A stretch of DNA of 64,000 nt from Mycoplasmopsis verecunda (GTDB lineage Bacteria > Bacillota_I > Bacilli_A > Mycoplasmatales > Metamycoplasmataceae): assembly GCF_033546915.1 (NCBI RefSeq), contig NZ_CP137850.1:310001-374000 (forward strand), written 5' to 3'. The notes below the pieces were generated by a model, which was not told where the DNA came from, did no database searches, and saw only the letters and a list, made by a program, of their open reading frames with translations. Position 1 is the first letter of the stretch. Each line of letters opens with the position of its first letter. Both the position numbers and the translations under genes were made by a program. This document shows positions 35,383 to 45,927 of the stretch, piece by piece.

Positions 35383-36690
35383 ATGGATGGTTACCCCAGT
35401 TTTATAACAAATTTTCAAGAAACAGTTTCAAATACAGTTACAACTAGTGATTCAAATAAACCTCTAATTACAGGAATTGTTGCAGCTGTGCTAATTATCT
35501 TATTCTTATTAAGTAGCATTTTTTCAGGTTCCGAAACAGCTTATAGCACTATATCACCTGCTAAATTGCATGATATGGCTGAAAAAGAACATAAATTTGC
35601 TAACTTAATAAATAAACAAGTAAAAAAATATAATCAATTATTATCAACTATATTAATTGGTAATAACTTAGTTAATGTTGCTTCATCAGCATTAACATCC
35701 TATGTGCTTTCATTATATTTTGCTGAAGGTGATCCACTAACAGTAATTATTTCTACAGCAGTTGTTACACCTATATTAGTGCTTTTTGGTGAAATAACAC
35801 CAAAATTAATTGCTAAATATAATCCTGAAAGATATCTAAAAATCTTTTGCTTATTTAACGAGTTGATGTTTTGATTATTTTTCCCATTAACATATCCAAT
35901 AAGTAAACTATCAAAAAATGTTTATGTAACTAATTCTGAAGAAGATATTAAATCAATGCTTTCACTAGCACAAGAAGAAGGTGTCTTGCAAACTGGAGAA
36001 AGTATTCTAGCTCAAAATGCTTTAGATTTAGATTCAACTAAAGTAGGACAACATTACATTAAATTAAAGGATGTTACTACCATTTCATATAAAAGTAATA
36101 TTAATGATGCATTAGAAATATTTAAAGAAACCAATTACTCTAGATTACCAGTTGAAAAAGACGGGCAATTAATCGGAATTGTTCTACTTAAAGATATCTT
36201 TAAGCTAAAAAAAGGTAGAGTGATTGATTATATGAAAAATGTACCACTTGTTTCAGCTAATTCAATTCTTTCAAGTGCTTTAGAAAAAATGAGATCAGCT
36301 AGAGCACAAATGGCTTTTGTAGTTGAAAACAATAACAGTACTGATGTTTTAGGAATAATAACAATTGAGGATATTATTGAAGAAATCGTTGGTGAAATAT
36401 ATGATGAATATGATGATGATGAAGAAATATACGAAGTATCTCTAGAAAAAGCTCGTGTACAATCAAATGTTATTATGTATGATTTATTCAAGCAATTAGA
36501 AATTCATACAGATTTACTAGAAGATGACGAAGAAGATATGCCTTTACGCAATTACTTATTAAAACATTTAGGTACCAAACGTTTATACAAAAACTCTCGT
36601 TTTACTTTAGAAGATGAAGTTACTTTTAAAGTGGTTGAAATTGTAAAAAATAAAAAGTTCTCAGCTTTTGTAGAAGTAGTTAAACTATAA
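35383..36690 (+). CDS. CNNM/CorC-type (hemolysin C-like) membrane protein with CBS domains
   Basis: 435 residues. An N-terminal DUF21 membrane domain of about three to four helices (LLSSIFSGSETAYSTISPAKL, GEITPKLIAKYNPE) is followed by two CBS motifs (TNYSRLPVEKDGQLIGIVLLKD; VLGIITIEDIIEEIVGEIYDE) and a C-terminal CorC_HlyC domain. Members are linked to Mg2+ or Co2+ efflux; the name hemolysin is historical. The start is 3 bp after the dnaB stop, so it belongs to the same operon. Confidence 0.85.
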
Positions 36691-36710
36691 TTTATATAAC
36701 ATTATAAAAA

Positions 36711-36757
36711 CGCTAATTTTTAGTACTAATAATAACTAAAATTAGTGTTTTTCTTAT
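36711..36757 (+). terminator. Terminator after the gdpP-to-CBS operon
   Basis: AAAACGCTAATTTTTAGT pairs with ACTAAAATTAGTGTTTTT across a short loop. Confidence 0.75.
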
Positions 36758-36799
36758 ATTATTCGGTATTTTGCAAAATCGAATATATTTAAAAATATG

Positions 36800-36805
36800 T
36801 ATAAT
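36800..36805 (+). promoter_or_regulatory. -10 box of lemA
   Basis: TATAAT, followed closely by AAAGGAG at 36811-36817; the transcript would have a very short leader. Confidence 0.5.
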
Positions 36806-36821
36806 TTTACAAAGGAGAAAT

Positions 36822-37478
36822 ATGGCAAATTTATTTAATAATTCAGAAATAAAAAACCCACAAGGTTTAGAACCTGTAGCAGATAATACTCCAGTTAAAG
36901 CAACAGCTTCAACAGGAGCAAAAGTTATGGTTTATTTATCATTTCTATTAATTGTTCCAATCTTTTTATATATTATAAAAAGAAACAATTTCTTAAGAAC
37001 ACAAAATGAAATCAATGAAAAAGCATCATTAATTGATGTTCAATTACAAAAACGTAGCGATACCTTGACAAAATTAGTAGCTCAAGTAAAATCATACAAA
37101 ATCCACGAAGAAAAAGTATTTGAAGATGTAGCTAGATTACGTGCTTTAACTTTATCAGGTAATACAGCTGCCAATTCAAATGAAATTGAATCATTAAACA
37201 ATTCTATTTTCGGACGTTTAATGGCTGTAGGTGAAAATTATCCAGAACTTAAAGCAGATTCAATGTATATGAATTTAATGGATGAAACAGCTTATATTGA
37301 AAGAGAAATTGCTTCAGCTAGAAGATTATATAATTCAACTGTTAATGCTTTCAATATGAGTATTATGACATTCCCTGCAAATGTAGTGGCTGAAAATATG
37401 GGATTAAGTACAGCATCTTTATTCCAAGCTTCAACTAAAGCCAGATTAGATGTTGACATGAATGAATTAGGATTATAA
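36822..37478 (+). CDS. lemA: LemA family protein
   Basis: 218 residues; ATG 36822 is chosen for its AAAGGAG (an upstream in-frame codon at 36771 lacks one). One transmembrane segment near residues 30-48 (VMVYLSFLLIVPIFLYII) is followed by a helical cytoplasmic or external bundle. It carries the LemA signature (LIDVQLQKRSDTLTKLVAQVKSY, LMDETAYIEREIASARRLYN, FPANVVAENMGL). The biochemical function of the family is unclear. It forms a pair with the DUF3137 gene 6 bp downstream, an arrangement common in mollicutes. Confidence 0.9.
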   Translation: MANLFNNSEIKNPQGLEPVADNTPVKATASTGAKVMVYLSFLLIVPIFLYIIKRNNFLRTQNEINEKASLIDVQLQKRSDTLTKLVAQVKSYKIHEEKVFEDVARLRALTLSGNTAANSNEIESLNNSIFGRLMAVGENYPELKADSMYMNLMDETAYIEREIASARRLYNSTVNAFNMSIMTFPANVVAENMGLSTASLFQASTKARLDVDMNELGL

Positions 37479-37484
37479 TAACGA

Positions 37485-38591
37485 ATGAAAAGAGTAGCAG
37501 ATTATTTAAACTTTAGCGATTTTAAAAATGAAGCTGATGAGAAATTACTACCTATCATAAAAGATGTAGTTCAGAAACAATTTAGTACTAATGAATATTC
37601 ACTTTATCAAAAAAATAAAAAAATAGCTATAATTGTAGCACTTTGTACTATTTTACCTTTAATTATTACATTAGCAACTTTAATACCCGGCTTGATGAAT
37701 TCTAATGGATCTGCAACATTATCTGGTATAGTATTTTTAGGTATTACCGTTATATTAATTATTGTTGCTTCAGTATATAATGGATTAAGATTAAAAGCAG
37801 CACATAATATTTCAAAATCTATTTTATTTAATATTAATAAAGCGGATTTACATCTTAAAGCTATTAATATATTACAACCAAAATGAAAATTTTTAGGTTC
37901 AGAATATGAATGCGATAATCCAAGATATTCATACGATAAGAGTACTAGAAAATTCCAAAGAAATGAATATTATACATATCGTCCAAGTGTTGTTCCATCA
38001 GATGCATACATAGCTGATATAAGCAATTGTCAAACAATTGTTATTGATGATAAATATCCAGCCCATTTTTCAAATGCGCATTGAATTTATGAAACACAAA
38101 CTGCAGATGGTCGTGGAAATAGAACAACTCAAGAAACACATTTTTATGTAACCCTATTAAAAATCGACGCAAGATATTTAGAATCAAGACACCGCACAAG
38201 TTTTATGTATTTTGGAAGTAAATGGTATAACCCGGCTGGAATGAAATCAATTAAATTAGAAAATAATGATTTCAACCGATTATTTAAATTGCAAAGTAAC
38301 GATGAAATGAAAATGAGAATGCTATTTACACCACTAGCTATGGAAAATATGAGTAATATGTGAAATAGAAATTACTCATCAACTAATATTAGAAATATCA
38401 GTGTGTCTGCACAAAATGATATAATTTATATGTCGTTTTTATCACCAGCAGGTTTTGGATTAATTGATGTTCCAAAATTCGCTAAAGACCCAATTAGAAC
38501 TACAAATTTCATTTATAGTGATATATTAAAAGATATTTTCTCATTATACTTTTTATTACAATTAGTTTATATTCCTAACTACTTATATTAG
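37485..38591 (+). CDS. DUF3137-type membrane protein
   Basis: 368 residues with two hydrophobic helices at about 45-67 and 76-97 (IVALCTILPLIITLATLIP; GIVFLGITVILIIVASVYNGL). A soluble C-terminal domain follows, with FSNAHWIYETQTADGRGN and YISFLSPAGFG-like features of DUF3137 proteins. Its position beside lemA supports the assignment. Function is unknown; a role together with LemA at the membrane is inference. Several TGA-Trp codons occur. Confidence 0.7.
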
Positions 38592-38608
38592 AATTTAAAT
38601 TCAAGTTA

Positions 38609-38647
38609 TTTAATATCAGATATCTATTATTTATCTGATATTTTTTA
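38609..38647 (+). terminator. Terminator after the lemA unit
   Basis: AATATCAGATA and TATCTGATATT pair, followed by TTTTTT. Confidence 0.75.
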
Positions 38648-38708
38648 TAAATTCACTCATACATTAAAGCGAATTGATTAATTAAAATTAATTAATAAAA
38701 TCTATATA

Positions 38709-38726
38709 ACAGTCATTTTAAAAGTA
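38709..38726. repeat. Target-site duplication, left side of IS copy B
   Basis: ACAGTCATTTTAAAAGTA, repeated exactly at 40289-40306. Its sequence is unrelated to that of copy A, so copy B moved independently. Confidence 0.85.
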
Positions 38727-40288
38727 TAAATTAAAAAGCTGTCAATCCACCTAATCGTGAGCTAACAGCTTTTTTTGTATCCTTGTATAATAAAATTGCA
38801 AATCTAAAGGAAGGAACTAACTTAATTATAATGTTAATAGATTTGAAGTATAACAAAAAAGAGTATTTTGCATAAAAATTGAGGAAAAGTATATCAAACG
38901 GTTATATCAAAAACTCAAAGAGAAGCATATTATCATTTTGCAATAATGGATTCACTAAATGATAACGAAATAAACAAAATCCATAAGGACATAAACAAAC
39001 TCAGAGAGCAAAATATAACTCATTTCAACATGGAAAAGCTAGCTATTATGTTTAAAAATTTCGCAACACATGAAACACTGAATGATATTTCAAAAACAAT
39101 GAACGTATCAGCTAAAGTTCTCAAGCAAAATTTAAAACTAGCTATGTGAGATTACACAGCAGAAGACTCATACAAATTTTGCAGTAATTGTAAAAATAGA
39201 CTAACAACAATTTTTAAAGTTTCACATCGTGAATGAGTTCAGCTCAAAATGCAAAATGTTCAAAATCCAGTTCAACAAATTCATGAAAACACAATTTCAA
39301 AATGAGATGATATTGTTCGCTTCTGAAGGTTTTGAAGTAAACAACACAGAATCGTTAAGAGAAAATTATCTAAAGGTATTTTACTTTCAGATAATGAAAA
39401 GAAATTTGAACCACTAATATCAGTAACGACATTCTTGGATTACTATAAAGAACAATTGAAGGATAAAAATGCTTTTATACCTACGCCACAAGCTTTTTTA
39501 TTACTTTATGGATTAAGAATATTTAAAGATGTTGATTTCTCTATTTTTATTTTGAAATCAAAAGAGGTATTTCAAAATCTAATTGAGATAAACTACGTGG
39601 CAAGAAGAAAAAGCCTAAAGGAGTGCAATCTAAGAAAAATTAACTTTGGTATTTCTATTCATCTCGCACCATTAACAATTAGAAACAGAGAAGAATTTGG
39701 ACATTATGAAATGGACACAGTAATTCTTAATTTAAGAGCTAAATATTGCATTCTTACCTTGCTAGAAAGAAAGACAAGAATGTTATTTGGGATATTAACT
39801 CGGCGAGATGCAGATTCAATAAAAGAATCACTTCTTAAATTGATTAATCATCACAATTTAACCATTTTATCTCTAACCATAGACAATGGTTCGGAAAATG
39901 TGAAGTTAAATGAAATAAGAGAAATTCCTGTTATTTACAAGTGCGATACATATTCATCATGACAAAAGGAAGCATAGAAAATGCTCATAAAAAATCAGAA
40001 ACTTTCTACCAAAAGGCAAGTTTCCGAGATATGTTAATTTTGAATATATTTCACAAATGTTCAACGCAATAAATAATCAATATCGTGATTTTATTGATGA
40101 TAAAACAGGCAGAATAATCAGGTTAAAAACTTCTAAATATTTCAACAGTTTCGTCTAAATAACAAAGAATTTTAAGCTCAGGCTTTATTTTTCTTCACGC
40201 TTTTGGAACATTTTTGTAAAATTTATACAGCAATATTGAGGAACTACTCAATTTACCACTTAGGTGGACTTTCAACTTTTTAATTAAT
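38727..40288 (+). mobile_element. IS30-type insertion sequence, copy B (about 1562 bp)
   Basis: Nearly identical to 1577-3136, with the same 28-bp ends, internal terminator and transposase region. Differences I can see are one A fewer at 38885 (GGAAAAG against GGAAAAAG), a 3-bp difference giving VARRKS for VARKS, a shorter T run in the left hairpin and a few substitutions. It lies between the DUF3137 gene and the pgk promoter. Confidence 0.9.
38831..40158 (+). pseudogene. IS30-type transposase, frameshifted (copy B)
   Basis: It has the same broken layout as copy A: an early close after about 14 codons, a main frame with GHYEMDTV and TIDNGSEN, TAG after WQKEA, and the catalytic Glu region KGSIENAHKK and PKGKFPRYV in two other frames. 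In addition one A is missing at about 38885, which breaks the N-terminal part once more. It is unlikely to give an active enzyme by simple translation. Confidence 0.7.
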
Positions 40289-40306
40289 ACAGTCATTTTA
40301 AAAGTA
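40289..40306. repeat. Target-site duplication, right side of IS copy B
   Basis: Exact second copy of the 18-bp sequence at 38709-38726, just upstream of the pgk promoter. Confidence 0.85.
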
Positions 40307-40331
40307 TATTTTATAACCACTTTTAAGCAAA

Positions 40332-40337
40332 TATAAT
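40332..40337 (+). promoter_or_regulatory. -10 box of pgk
   Basis: TATAAT; AAAGGAGA follows just before the ATG at 40371. The insertion sequence ends 26 bp upstream of the duplicated site's edge, so any -35 or upstream element is now partly supplied by duplicated DNA. Confidence 0.55.
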
Positions 40338-40370
40338 ATAATTTCTACATATTAGAAAAAGGAGATATTG

Positions 40371-41555
40371 ATGAAAAAAACAATCGATGACCTTGAATTA
40401 AAAGGTAAAAAAGTTTTAGTTAGAGTTGACTTTAATGTTCCGGTACAAAATGGTGTTATAACATCTACAAAGAGAATTACATCAGCTTTACCTACAATTA
40501 ATAAAATTATTAAAGAAGGCGGAAAAGTAATTTTATTCTCACACCTTGGTAGAGTTAAATCAGAAGCAGATTTAGCGTCTAAAACCTTACGTCCAGTCGC
40601 TATTGAATTAGCAAATGAATTAGGTAAAGCAGTAACTTTTGTTCCTGAAACAAGAGGAGAACTACTTGAAAAAACTATTGCTAAAATGCAAAACGGTGAT
40701 GTTGTTCTTGTAGAAAACACACGTTATGAAGATTTAAATGACAAAGCTGAATCAAAAAACAATCCTGAATTAGGTGCATATTGAGCTTCATTAGGTGATG
40801 TATTTATTAATGATGCATTTGGTACAGCACATAGAGCTCATGCTTCAAATGTTGGTATTGCTTCAAATATTAAAGAATCAGCATTAGGTTACTTAATGCA
40901 AAAAGAAGTTGAATCACTTAACAAAGTTATTGAAAATCCTGAGCACCCATATGTTGCTATTATTGGTGGAGCTAAAGTTTCAGATAAGATTCAAGTACTT
41001 GAAAACTTAGCTAAAATCGCTGATAAAATGATTATCGGTGGAGCTATGGCTTACACATTTATGGTAGCTAGAGGAGAAACAACAGGAACTTCATTAGTTG
41101 AAACTGACTATATTCCATTAGCAAAAGAATTCTTGTCTAAATATGGAGATAAAGTAATTTTACCAGTTGACCATGCTTGTGCAAAAGAATTTGCAGATGT
41201 AACACCTGAAATTCAAGAAGGTTCAATTAAAGATGGTTATATGTCACTTGATCTAGGGCCTAAATCAATTCAAAATATCAAAGATGCATTAAAAGGTGCA
41301 AAAACTGTAGTTTGAAATGGACCTATGGGAGTGGCTGAATTTGTTAACTTTGAAAAAGGAACTTTAGGAGTATGTGAAGCAATCGCTAAACTTAAAGGTG
41401 CTTACACATTAGTTGGTGGTGGAGATTCAGTAGCTGCTGTTGAAAAATTAGGAATGGAAGATAAATTCACTCATGTTTCAACAGGTGGTGGAGCTTCATT
41501 AGAATTACTTCAAGGATTAAAATTACCTGGTGTTGAAAGTGTACAAGATAAATAA
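40371..41555 (+). CDS. pgk: Phosphoglycerate kinase
   Basis: A 394-residue glycolytic enzyme making ATP from 1,3-bisphosphoglycerate. The signature [16 protein letters not shown] lies at the N-terminus. [16 protein letters not shown], the hinge [22 protein letters not shown] (with TGA-Trp) and [12 protein letters not shown] near the end are all intact. The ATG at 40371 follows GGAGATATT. It is essential for energy supply in a fermenting mycoplasma. Confidence 0.97.
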
Positions 41556-41621
41556 TATTACATATTAGGAAACAATTGTTTCTGTTAATTGTAATCTTAA
41601 CTGCAACAGTTAAAATTACTT

Positions 41622-41683
41622 TCTCAACATTAATTTGTTGAGATTTTTTTAATAAAAACTCAAGCTTAATTAATGCTTGAGAA
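41622..41683 (+). terminator. Terminator after pgk, with a second hairpin
   Basis: CTCAACA-TTAATT-TGTTGAG is followed by ATTTTTTT (41622-41650). A further perfect hairpin, CTCAAGC-TTAATTAAT-GCTTGAG, lies at 41661-41683 at the edge of the decayed insertion sequence. Confidence 0.75.
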
Positions 41684-42898
41684 CTCATTGCAATAAGTTA
41701 TGTTTTTCAATTTATAAAGAATTTATTTCTTGTTTTATTTGAATTTCTTTTTCTTCGAGAATATATAAATAGATCGGTATCTTTTGGTATAGGTGTCCAT
41801 TTATCTTTATAATAATTTCAATTTACGAATAATTCATCTGACGAAAATCAGTCTAAAATTTTCTGGGCATATTATTAATCTCATCTTGAACTTTTTGTAT
41901 CTGTTCTTAACTAATTTTATTGAAGTTTGTCCGTTTAGGAAAATATCTTCTGACAAGACCATTAAAATTTTCTATTCCACCTTTTTGAAACGATGCATAG
42001 TTATCAGCTTGATAAACATAAATTTTAAGTCTATATGCGAGATAAAATAAACATTTAAATTCTATACTATTATCTTTTGTTATGGATTTCACATTTAAAC
42101 AATATTTCTTTATAAGATTTCAAATAATCAGATCAATTTTTCATGGATTTTTATTATCGATTTCAACAATAAATCCATATCTTGTTAATCGTTCATGAAA
42201 TGTTAGTAGATGACAATTGCCATTACCGTTTCTACCTATAATCAAGTCAATTTCTCAATGTCCAAATTCTGCTCTCTCATTAATTTCTCGCGGTCTACAC
42301 CAAAAAGGTTTTACTCATCGAACACCAACTAATGCTTGTGCTGCCGTTTGTTTTCTTCTTCCACCTTTTTTATATGATTTCCTTAATAAATCTTTCGTTG
42401 TGAATATTCATATATTAGAATTTATTCAATTGAAAACAGTTTTTAAACTAGGTTGCGAAAAATTAAAGTTATTCTTGATGTATTGACAAGTTAATTCCAC
42501 ACCAAACGATTTTTTATTAAATTTCTTTACAAATATATCAGTGAAATCTGAAAATTTTTCAAATTCATTTTTCAATATAAAATGTTGTTTTCATCTTTGT
42601 CTTAAATCATGTTTTCTTTGTGCATTGCTAGCGCTATATCCTCAGAAATCAGAATTATTTTTAATCTCTCTTGATAATGTGCTTACACTAATGTTAATAA
42701 TATTAGAAATTTGATTTAATGACTTACGCTCAGTGTTAAAAAGAAATTCGATTGTTATTCTTGTTTCATAATTGATTTATTTATAATATATGTGCACCAC
42801 TTTCCTGAGTTTTTAAGTGGTGCCTTTTTTATTTATTCAAAAAACTGCACCACTCATTATTTTATTAAAAAGTGTTGCAGTTAGGATTACAATTCAGC
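41684..42898 (-). mobile_element. Decayed IS30-type element related to 4194-5486
   Basis: The right end (GCAGTTAGGATTACAATTCAGC) clearly matches the right end of the intact element. The left end is worn, with only CTCATTGCAA recognisable, so the left limit is approximate. No flanking duplication is visible. The right end cuts directly into the mnmG pseudogene. Confidence 0.7.
41735..42790 (-). pseudogene. IS30-family transposase remnant
   Basis: Alignable along its length with the intact transposase at 4294-5421: SREIKNNSDFWGYSASNAQ, WVKPFWCRPREIN, GHWEIDLIIGRNG, LAYRLKIYVYQADNYASFQ and GGIENFNGLVRR. The second Asp region reads TKDNSIEF instead of TADNGFEF. A TAA follows NFNKIS (complement 41907-41909) and further frameshifts break the C-terminus. 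The ends of the coding region are approximate. Confidence 0.75.
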
Positions 42899-43221
42899 GT
42901 TAGATAACAAGAAATTTGTTTATCTATATCTAACTTCACATTTGAATGGTTAGAAAATGACAAATAAGTACCCTCAAGATTTTCTTTTTCTACTTTTGAA
43001 AAGTCAATTGAATCAGCAAAAACTCTAGCAGGAGTTCCAGTTTTTAGTCTTTGTAATTCAAATCCTAATTTAGCTAATGATTGACTAAGTTCAGGAGTTG
43101 TTTTTTGATTGTCTGGTCCTGAAATAGTAATATCTAATCCTCTAAGGATTCAAGAGTTCTATAAGTTCCAGTAGTAATCACAAGAACATTTGCATTTATA
43201 GTAACATCATTTTCAAGTTTT
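42899..43221 (-). pseudogene. mnmG: mnmG (gidA) fragment, middle part
   Basis: On the minus strand this reads KLENDVTINANVLVITTGTY, then after a frameshift DITISGPDNQKTTPELSQSL, KLGFELQRLKTGTPARVFA and DSIDFSKVEKENLEG. These are unmistakable MnmG segments (FAD-binding part, up to about residue 240 of the family). The gene stops at KQISCYLT where the IS30-type remnant begins. The remaining C-terminal half of more than 350 residues is absent. MnmG with MnmE makes the cmnm5U34 modification of tRNAs. Confidence 0.85.
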
Positions 43222-43281
43222 GTAGTGAACCCCTAAAGTTGGGCCAAATTTGAATCAAAAGAATTTCTGTAATCTAAACTA

Positions 43282-44564
43282 GGACATATTATTTGGACAC
43301 ATAAAAAATAATATGTTAATAATCAATAATATTGAAATTACTGATCAACAAATTAAGAGATGTAAATATGCAATTGAACTTTTAGAAAATTGTTCATTGT
43401 CATATGAGAAATTTATAAATGTATTTAAATTAATAACAAATTGCACCATAAGTAAGCAAAACTTATATCAAGTAATTGTTAAAATAAAACAATATAATTT
43501 AAATACTATGTATAATAAAATTGAAACTGTAAAATTTGCAAAAGATAATCGCGGAAGAAAAAGAAAAAATAATAAAGTAAACTGAGATAAAGTATCTAAA
43601 GAAGATATGATTCAAATATTAGAAATCTGACAAAAATACGGTGAAATAACAAAAGAAATTCCTACAGATATATTAAAGAAAATCAAAGAAATGAAATCAT
43701 GTAAGAAAGAAGTTGCTAAAGCTTTTAATATGTCTAAAAGTACATTTTATAATCTTATGAATAAAGAAAAGCCATCTGAAAAAGAAATCCAATATGCTGA
43801 GGAAATCAAGACTTTACATAATAAATATAATCAAACATATGGCAGAGCTAGAATAGCTATTATGCTATTGAAAGAATATAATATAACTCTATCTAGTAGA
43901 ACTGTTGGTAGAAAATTGAATAAGTTAAATTTATTTTGCAAAGTAAGACAAAAGACTAGAGTTAGAGAACTTAAAAATACAAACTTTGATGCTAAAGATT
44001 CAGTTAAAAGGGATTATAACGATGTTAATGGAAGAAATATTGTGGCTACTGATGTAACTTATATTCCAGCACCATTTGATTTGAAGAAATATTTCAATCA
44101 TATATTTTTATCTATAGCTATTGAGCACAGAACAAAACGAATTATAAATTACAATATTTCAACGAGAAATGATAATGACTTAGTGATATCACATATAAAA
44201 GATATTAAATTCAATACAAGTTGAATTATTCATTCGGATCATGGTTATCAATATACATCAAATTTATATAATGAAATAATAGCTCAAAATAACGGTATTG
44301 TTTCAATGAGTAGAGTTGGTAATTCATTAGATAATAGAGAAGCAGAATATTTCTTTTCGATATTAAAATCAGAATGTTTGAAATTTGTAAATTTTAACAA
44401 CATAACATTTGATGAATTAAAATCAATTATTGACACATTCATTCAATTTTATAATAGCGAAAGAATTCAATCTAACTTAGGTTGATTATCACCTAACCAA
44501 TATGCAAATTTAATTGCATAAAAAAACACATTCATTTGGAGGGAAGTGTCCAAATAATGTGTCC
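43282..44564 (+). mobile_element. IS3-family element (inner, intact, 1283 bp)
   Basis: Ends GGACATATTATTTGGACAC at the left and the mirror GTGTCCAAATAATGTGTCC at the right. One uninterrupted transposase frame lies on the plus strand. The element sits near the end of the outer element's orfB, with the outer sequence continuing on both sides. Confidence 0.85.
43313..44521 (+). CDS. IS3-family transposase, single fused frame
   Basis: 402 residues starting MLIINNIEITDQQIKRCKY. An N-terminal helix-turn-helix region and a basic stretch (KDNRGRKRKNNK) are followed by a second HTH (KEVAKAFNMSKSTFYNLM). The rve integrase core comes next: NIVATDVTYIPA (Asp), WIIHSDHGYQYTS (Asp) and SLDNREAEYFFSILKSE (Glu), ending in ERIQSNLGWLSPNQYANLIA. 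Most IS3 elements split this into two overlapping frames joined by -1 frameshifting; here it is one frame. TGA is Trp at several sites. It is probably active. Confidence 0.85.
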
Positions 44565-44582
44565 ATGTTTAATCAACTGGAC

Positions 44583-45430
44583 TACTTTTTAGTCTCAACT
44601 TGATTCTTTTGTTGTTGTAATATCAAATATATCCGTTTAGTTCACTAATGAATTGTTCTATTGAATCAAAACGTTTTCTATTTGGATAAAAGAATTCAGT
44701 TTTTGATAACGCCAAACAAGATTCGACTAATCCATTGTCTGGACTATTACCTTTTCTAGACATACTTTGTGTTATATTGTGTTTTTTTCAATGTCTCGAT
44801 AAAGTATTTATGTTGATAATGTCAACCTTAATTGAATGCATTATACTTACTTTCATACCTTTTAATTTAGGTAATAAAGGTTCTAATGTATTTTTAATAA
44901 GTTGTAGGTTTGGACTTGTAGAAATAGCTCAAGAAACAATTTCAGAATTGAAGCCGTCAACTATAGCTGAAAAATATAGTTTAACATCTGTTTTTAACTT
45001 AAATTCAGTAATATCTGTATAAAGTTTTTGTAGAGGAAGACTTGATAAGAAGTTTCTGTTTATTAGATTTTCTGCAACTTTTCCTATCTCGCCTTTGTAT
45101 GAACTATATTTGCGTTTTGATTTTTGTTCTACTTTAAATCCAAATCTTTTCATAAGCTTTCTTACTTTCTTACGATTAAAGAAATAACCGCGATTTTTAA
45201 GTTCTATTTGCATTCTTCTGTAACCATATGTTTGATTTGAATTTGTAAAAATTTCATTCATAACAGCATATAGTTCTTTTAGCTTTTCTTCCATTTTATG
45301 AATAGCATTTACTTGGTATTCATATGTTGATTTAGGTATAGAAGCAACTTGCAATAGAATTCTTAATTTAAATCGTTCTCTTAATGACTCGATGGTTCGA
45401 ACTATTTCTTCTTTTGTTGCTTCAGTCGGA
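44583..45430 (-). pseudogene. orfB transposase of the outer IS3 element, decayed
   Basis: Recognisable parts are ILLQVASIPKSTYEYQ, NQTYGYRRMQIELKNRGY, LYTDITEFKL (first Asp) and SMSRKGNSPDNGLVES (Glu region). The second Asp motif (expected HSDQGW) is damaged: it reads as CATTCAATTAAGG, consistent with a lost base and a CAA-to-TAA change, and GWHYQHKYF follows in another frame. The 3' end is displaced by the inner element (SSPVD on one side, LDYRNSFDSNLAQL on the other, 43240-43280). Confidence 0.75.
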
Positions 45431-45884
45431 AGTTAACTCTTTGTTTAAGTTCTTCGTTGAAAGCAATAGTAGCTTCTAATAGTTCTACTCTTTCTTCGAG
45501 TTCACGAATGTATTTCTTTGTATCTGAATCTTTTGTTACAACTCTTTTTCTCTTCATATTTACATTATAGAGATTTTTACGAGCATTAACTACTTTCATC
45601 ATAAATGATGAGGCTGATTCAAGATTTAAATCTACAGCTGATTGGAAGCAAGATTTCTTATTTCTAAGAACTTCATCAATTTCTTTACTAATGAGACTAT
45701 TTTCAACCGATTTAAGTGCTTTTGTTTTTAAATATTCATCTGCACTTTTATGTTGAAGGTAGTATCTTACATAATGCAATTGCATATGGTTCTTAAACTT
45801 ATTTTTTCTAATGAATGAATTAAATTTTTCATTAGAGTTTAAATAACATTCAATAGTTTCAATTAATTTGTGTTTTTGTACCAT
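45402..45884 (-). CDS. orfA of the outer IS3 element
   Basis: 160 residues, MVQKHKLIETIECYLNSNEK..., with a helix-turn-helix-type N-terminal half and a C-terminal coiled coil (YIRELEERVELLEATIAF) ending in KQQKKK. orfB begins in the -1 frame around the stop (ATKEEIVRTIESLRERF), so the frameshift window CAAAAGAAGAAATAG is retained. The frame is open although its partner is broken. Confidence 0.75.
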   Translation of the reverse strand: MVQKHKLIETIECYLNSNEKFNSFIRKNKFKNHMQLHYVRYYLQHKSADEYLKTKALKSVENSLISKEIDEVLRNKKSCFQSAVDLNLESASSFMMKVVNARKNLYNVNMKRKRVVTKDSDTKKYIRELEERVELLEATIAFNEELKQRVNFRLKQQKKK

Positions 45885-45927
45885 AATAAAACCTTTCCAT
45901 TTTGGTCCAGGTTTTGGGGTGCACTAC

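Larger units (their letters stand above)
43222..45927 (-). mobile_element. IS3-family element (outer, decayed), inserted in mnmG
   Basis: Ends GTAGTGAACCCC at the left and GGGGTGCACTAC at the right form an inverted repeat that continues imperfectly (AAA..GGGCCAAA against AAACCTGGACCAAA). It carries an orfA/orfB pair on the minus strand as in IS150-group elements, and is itself interrupted by the inner element at 43282-44564. Flanking AAA/AAA is a possible 3-bp target duplication. Both sides outside it are mnmG. Confidence 0.8.
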
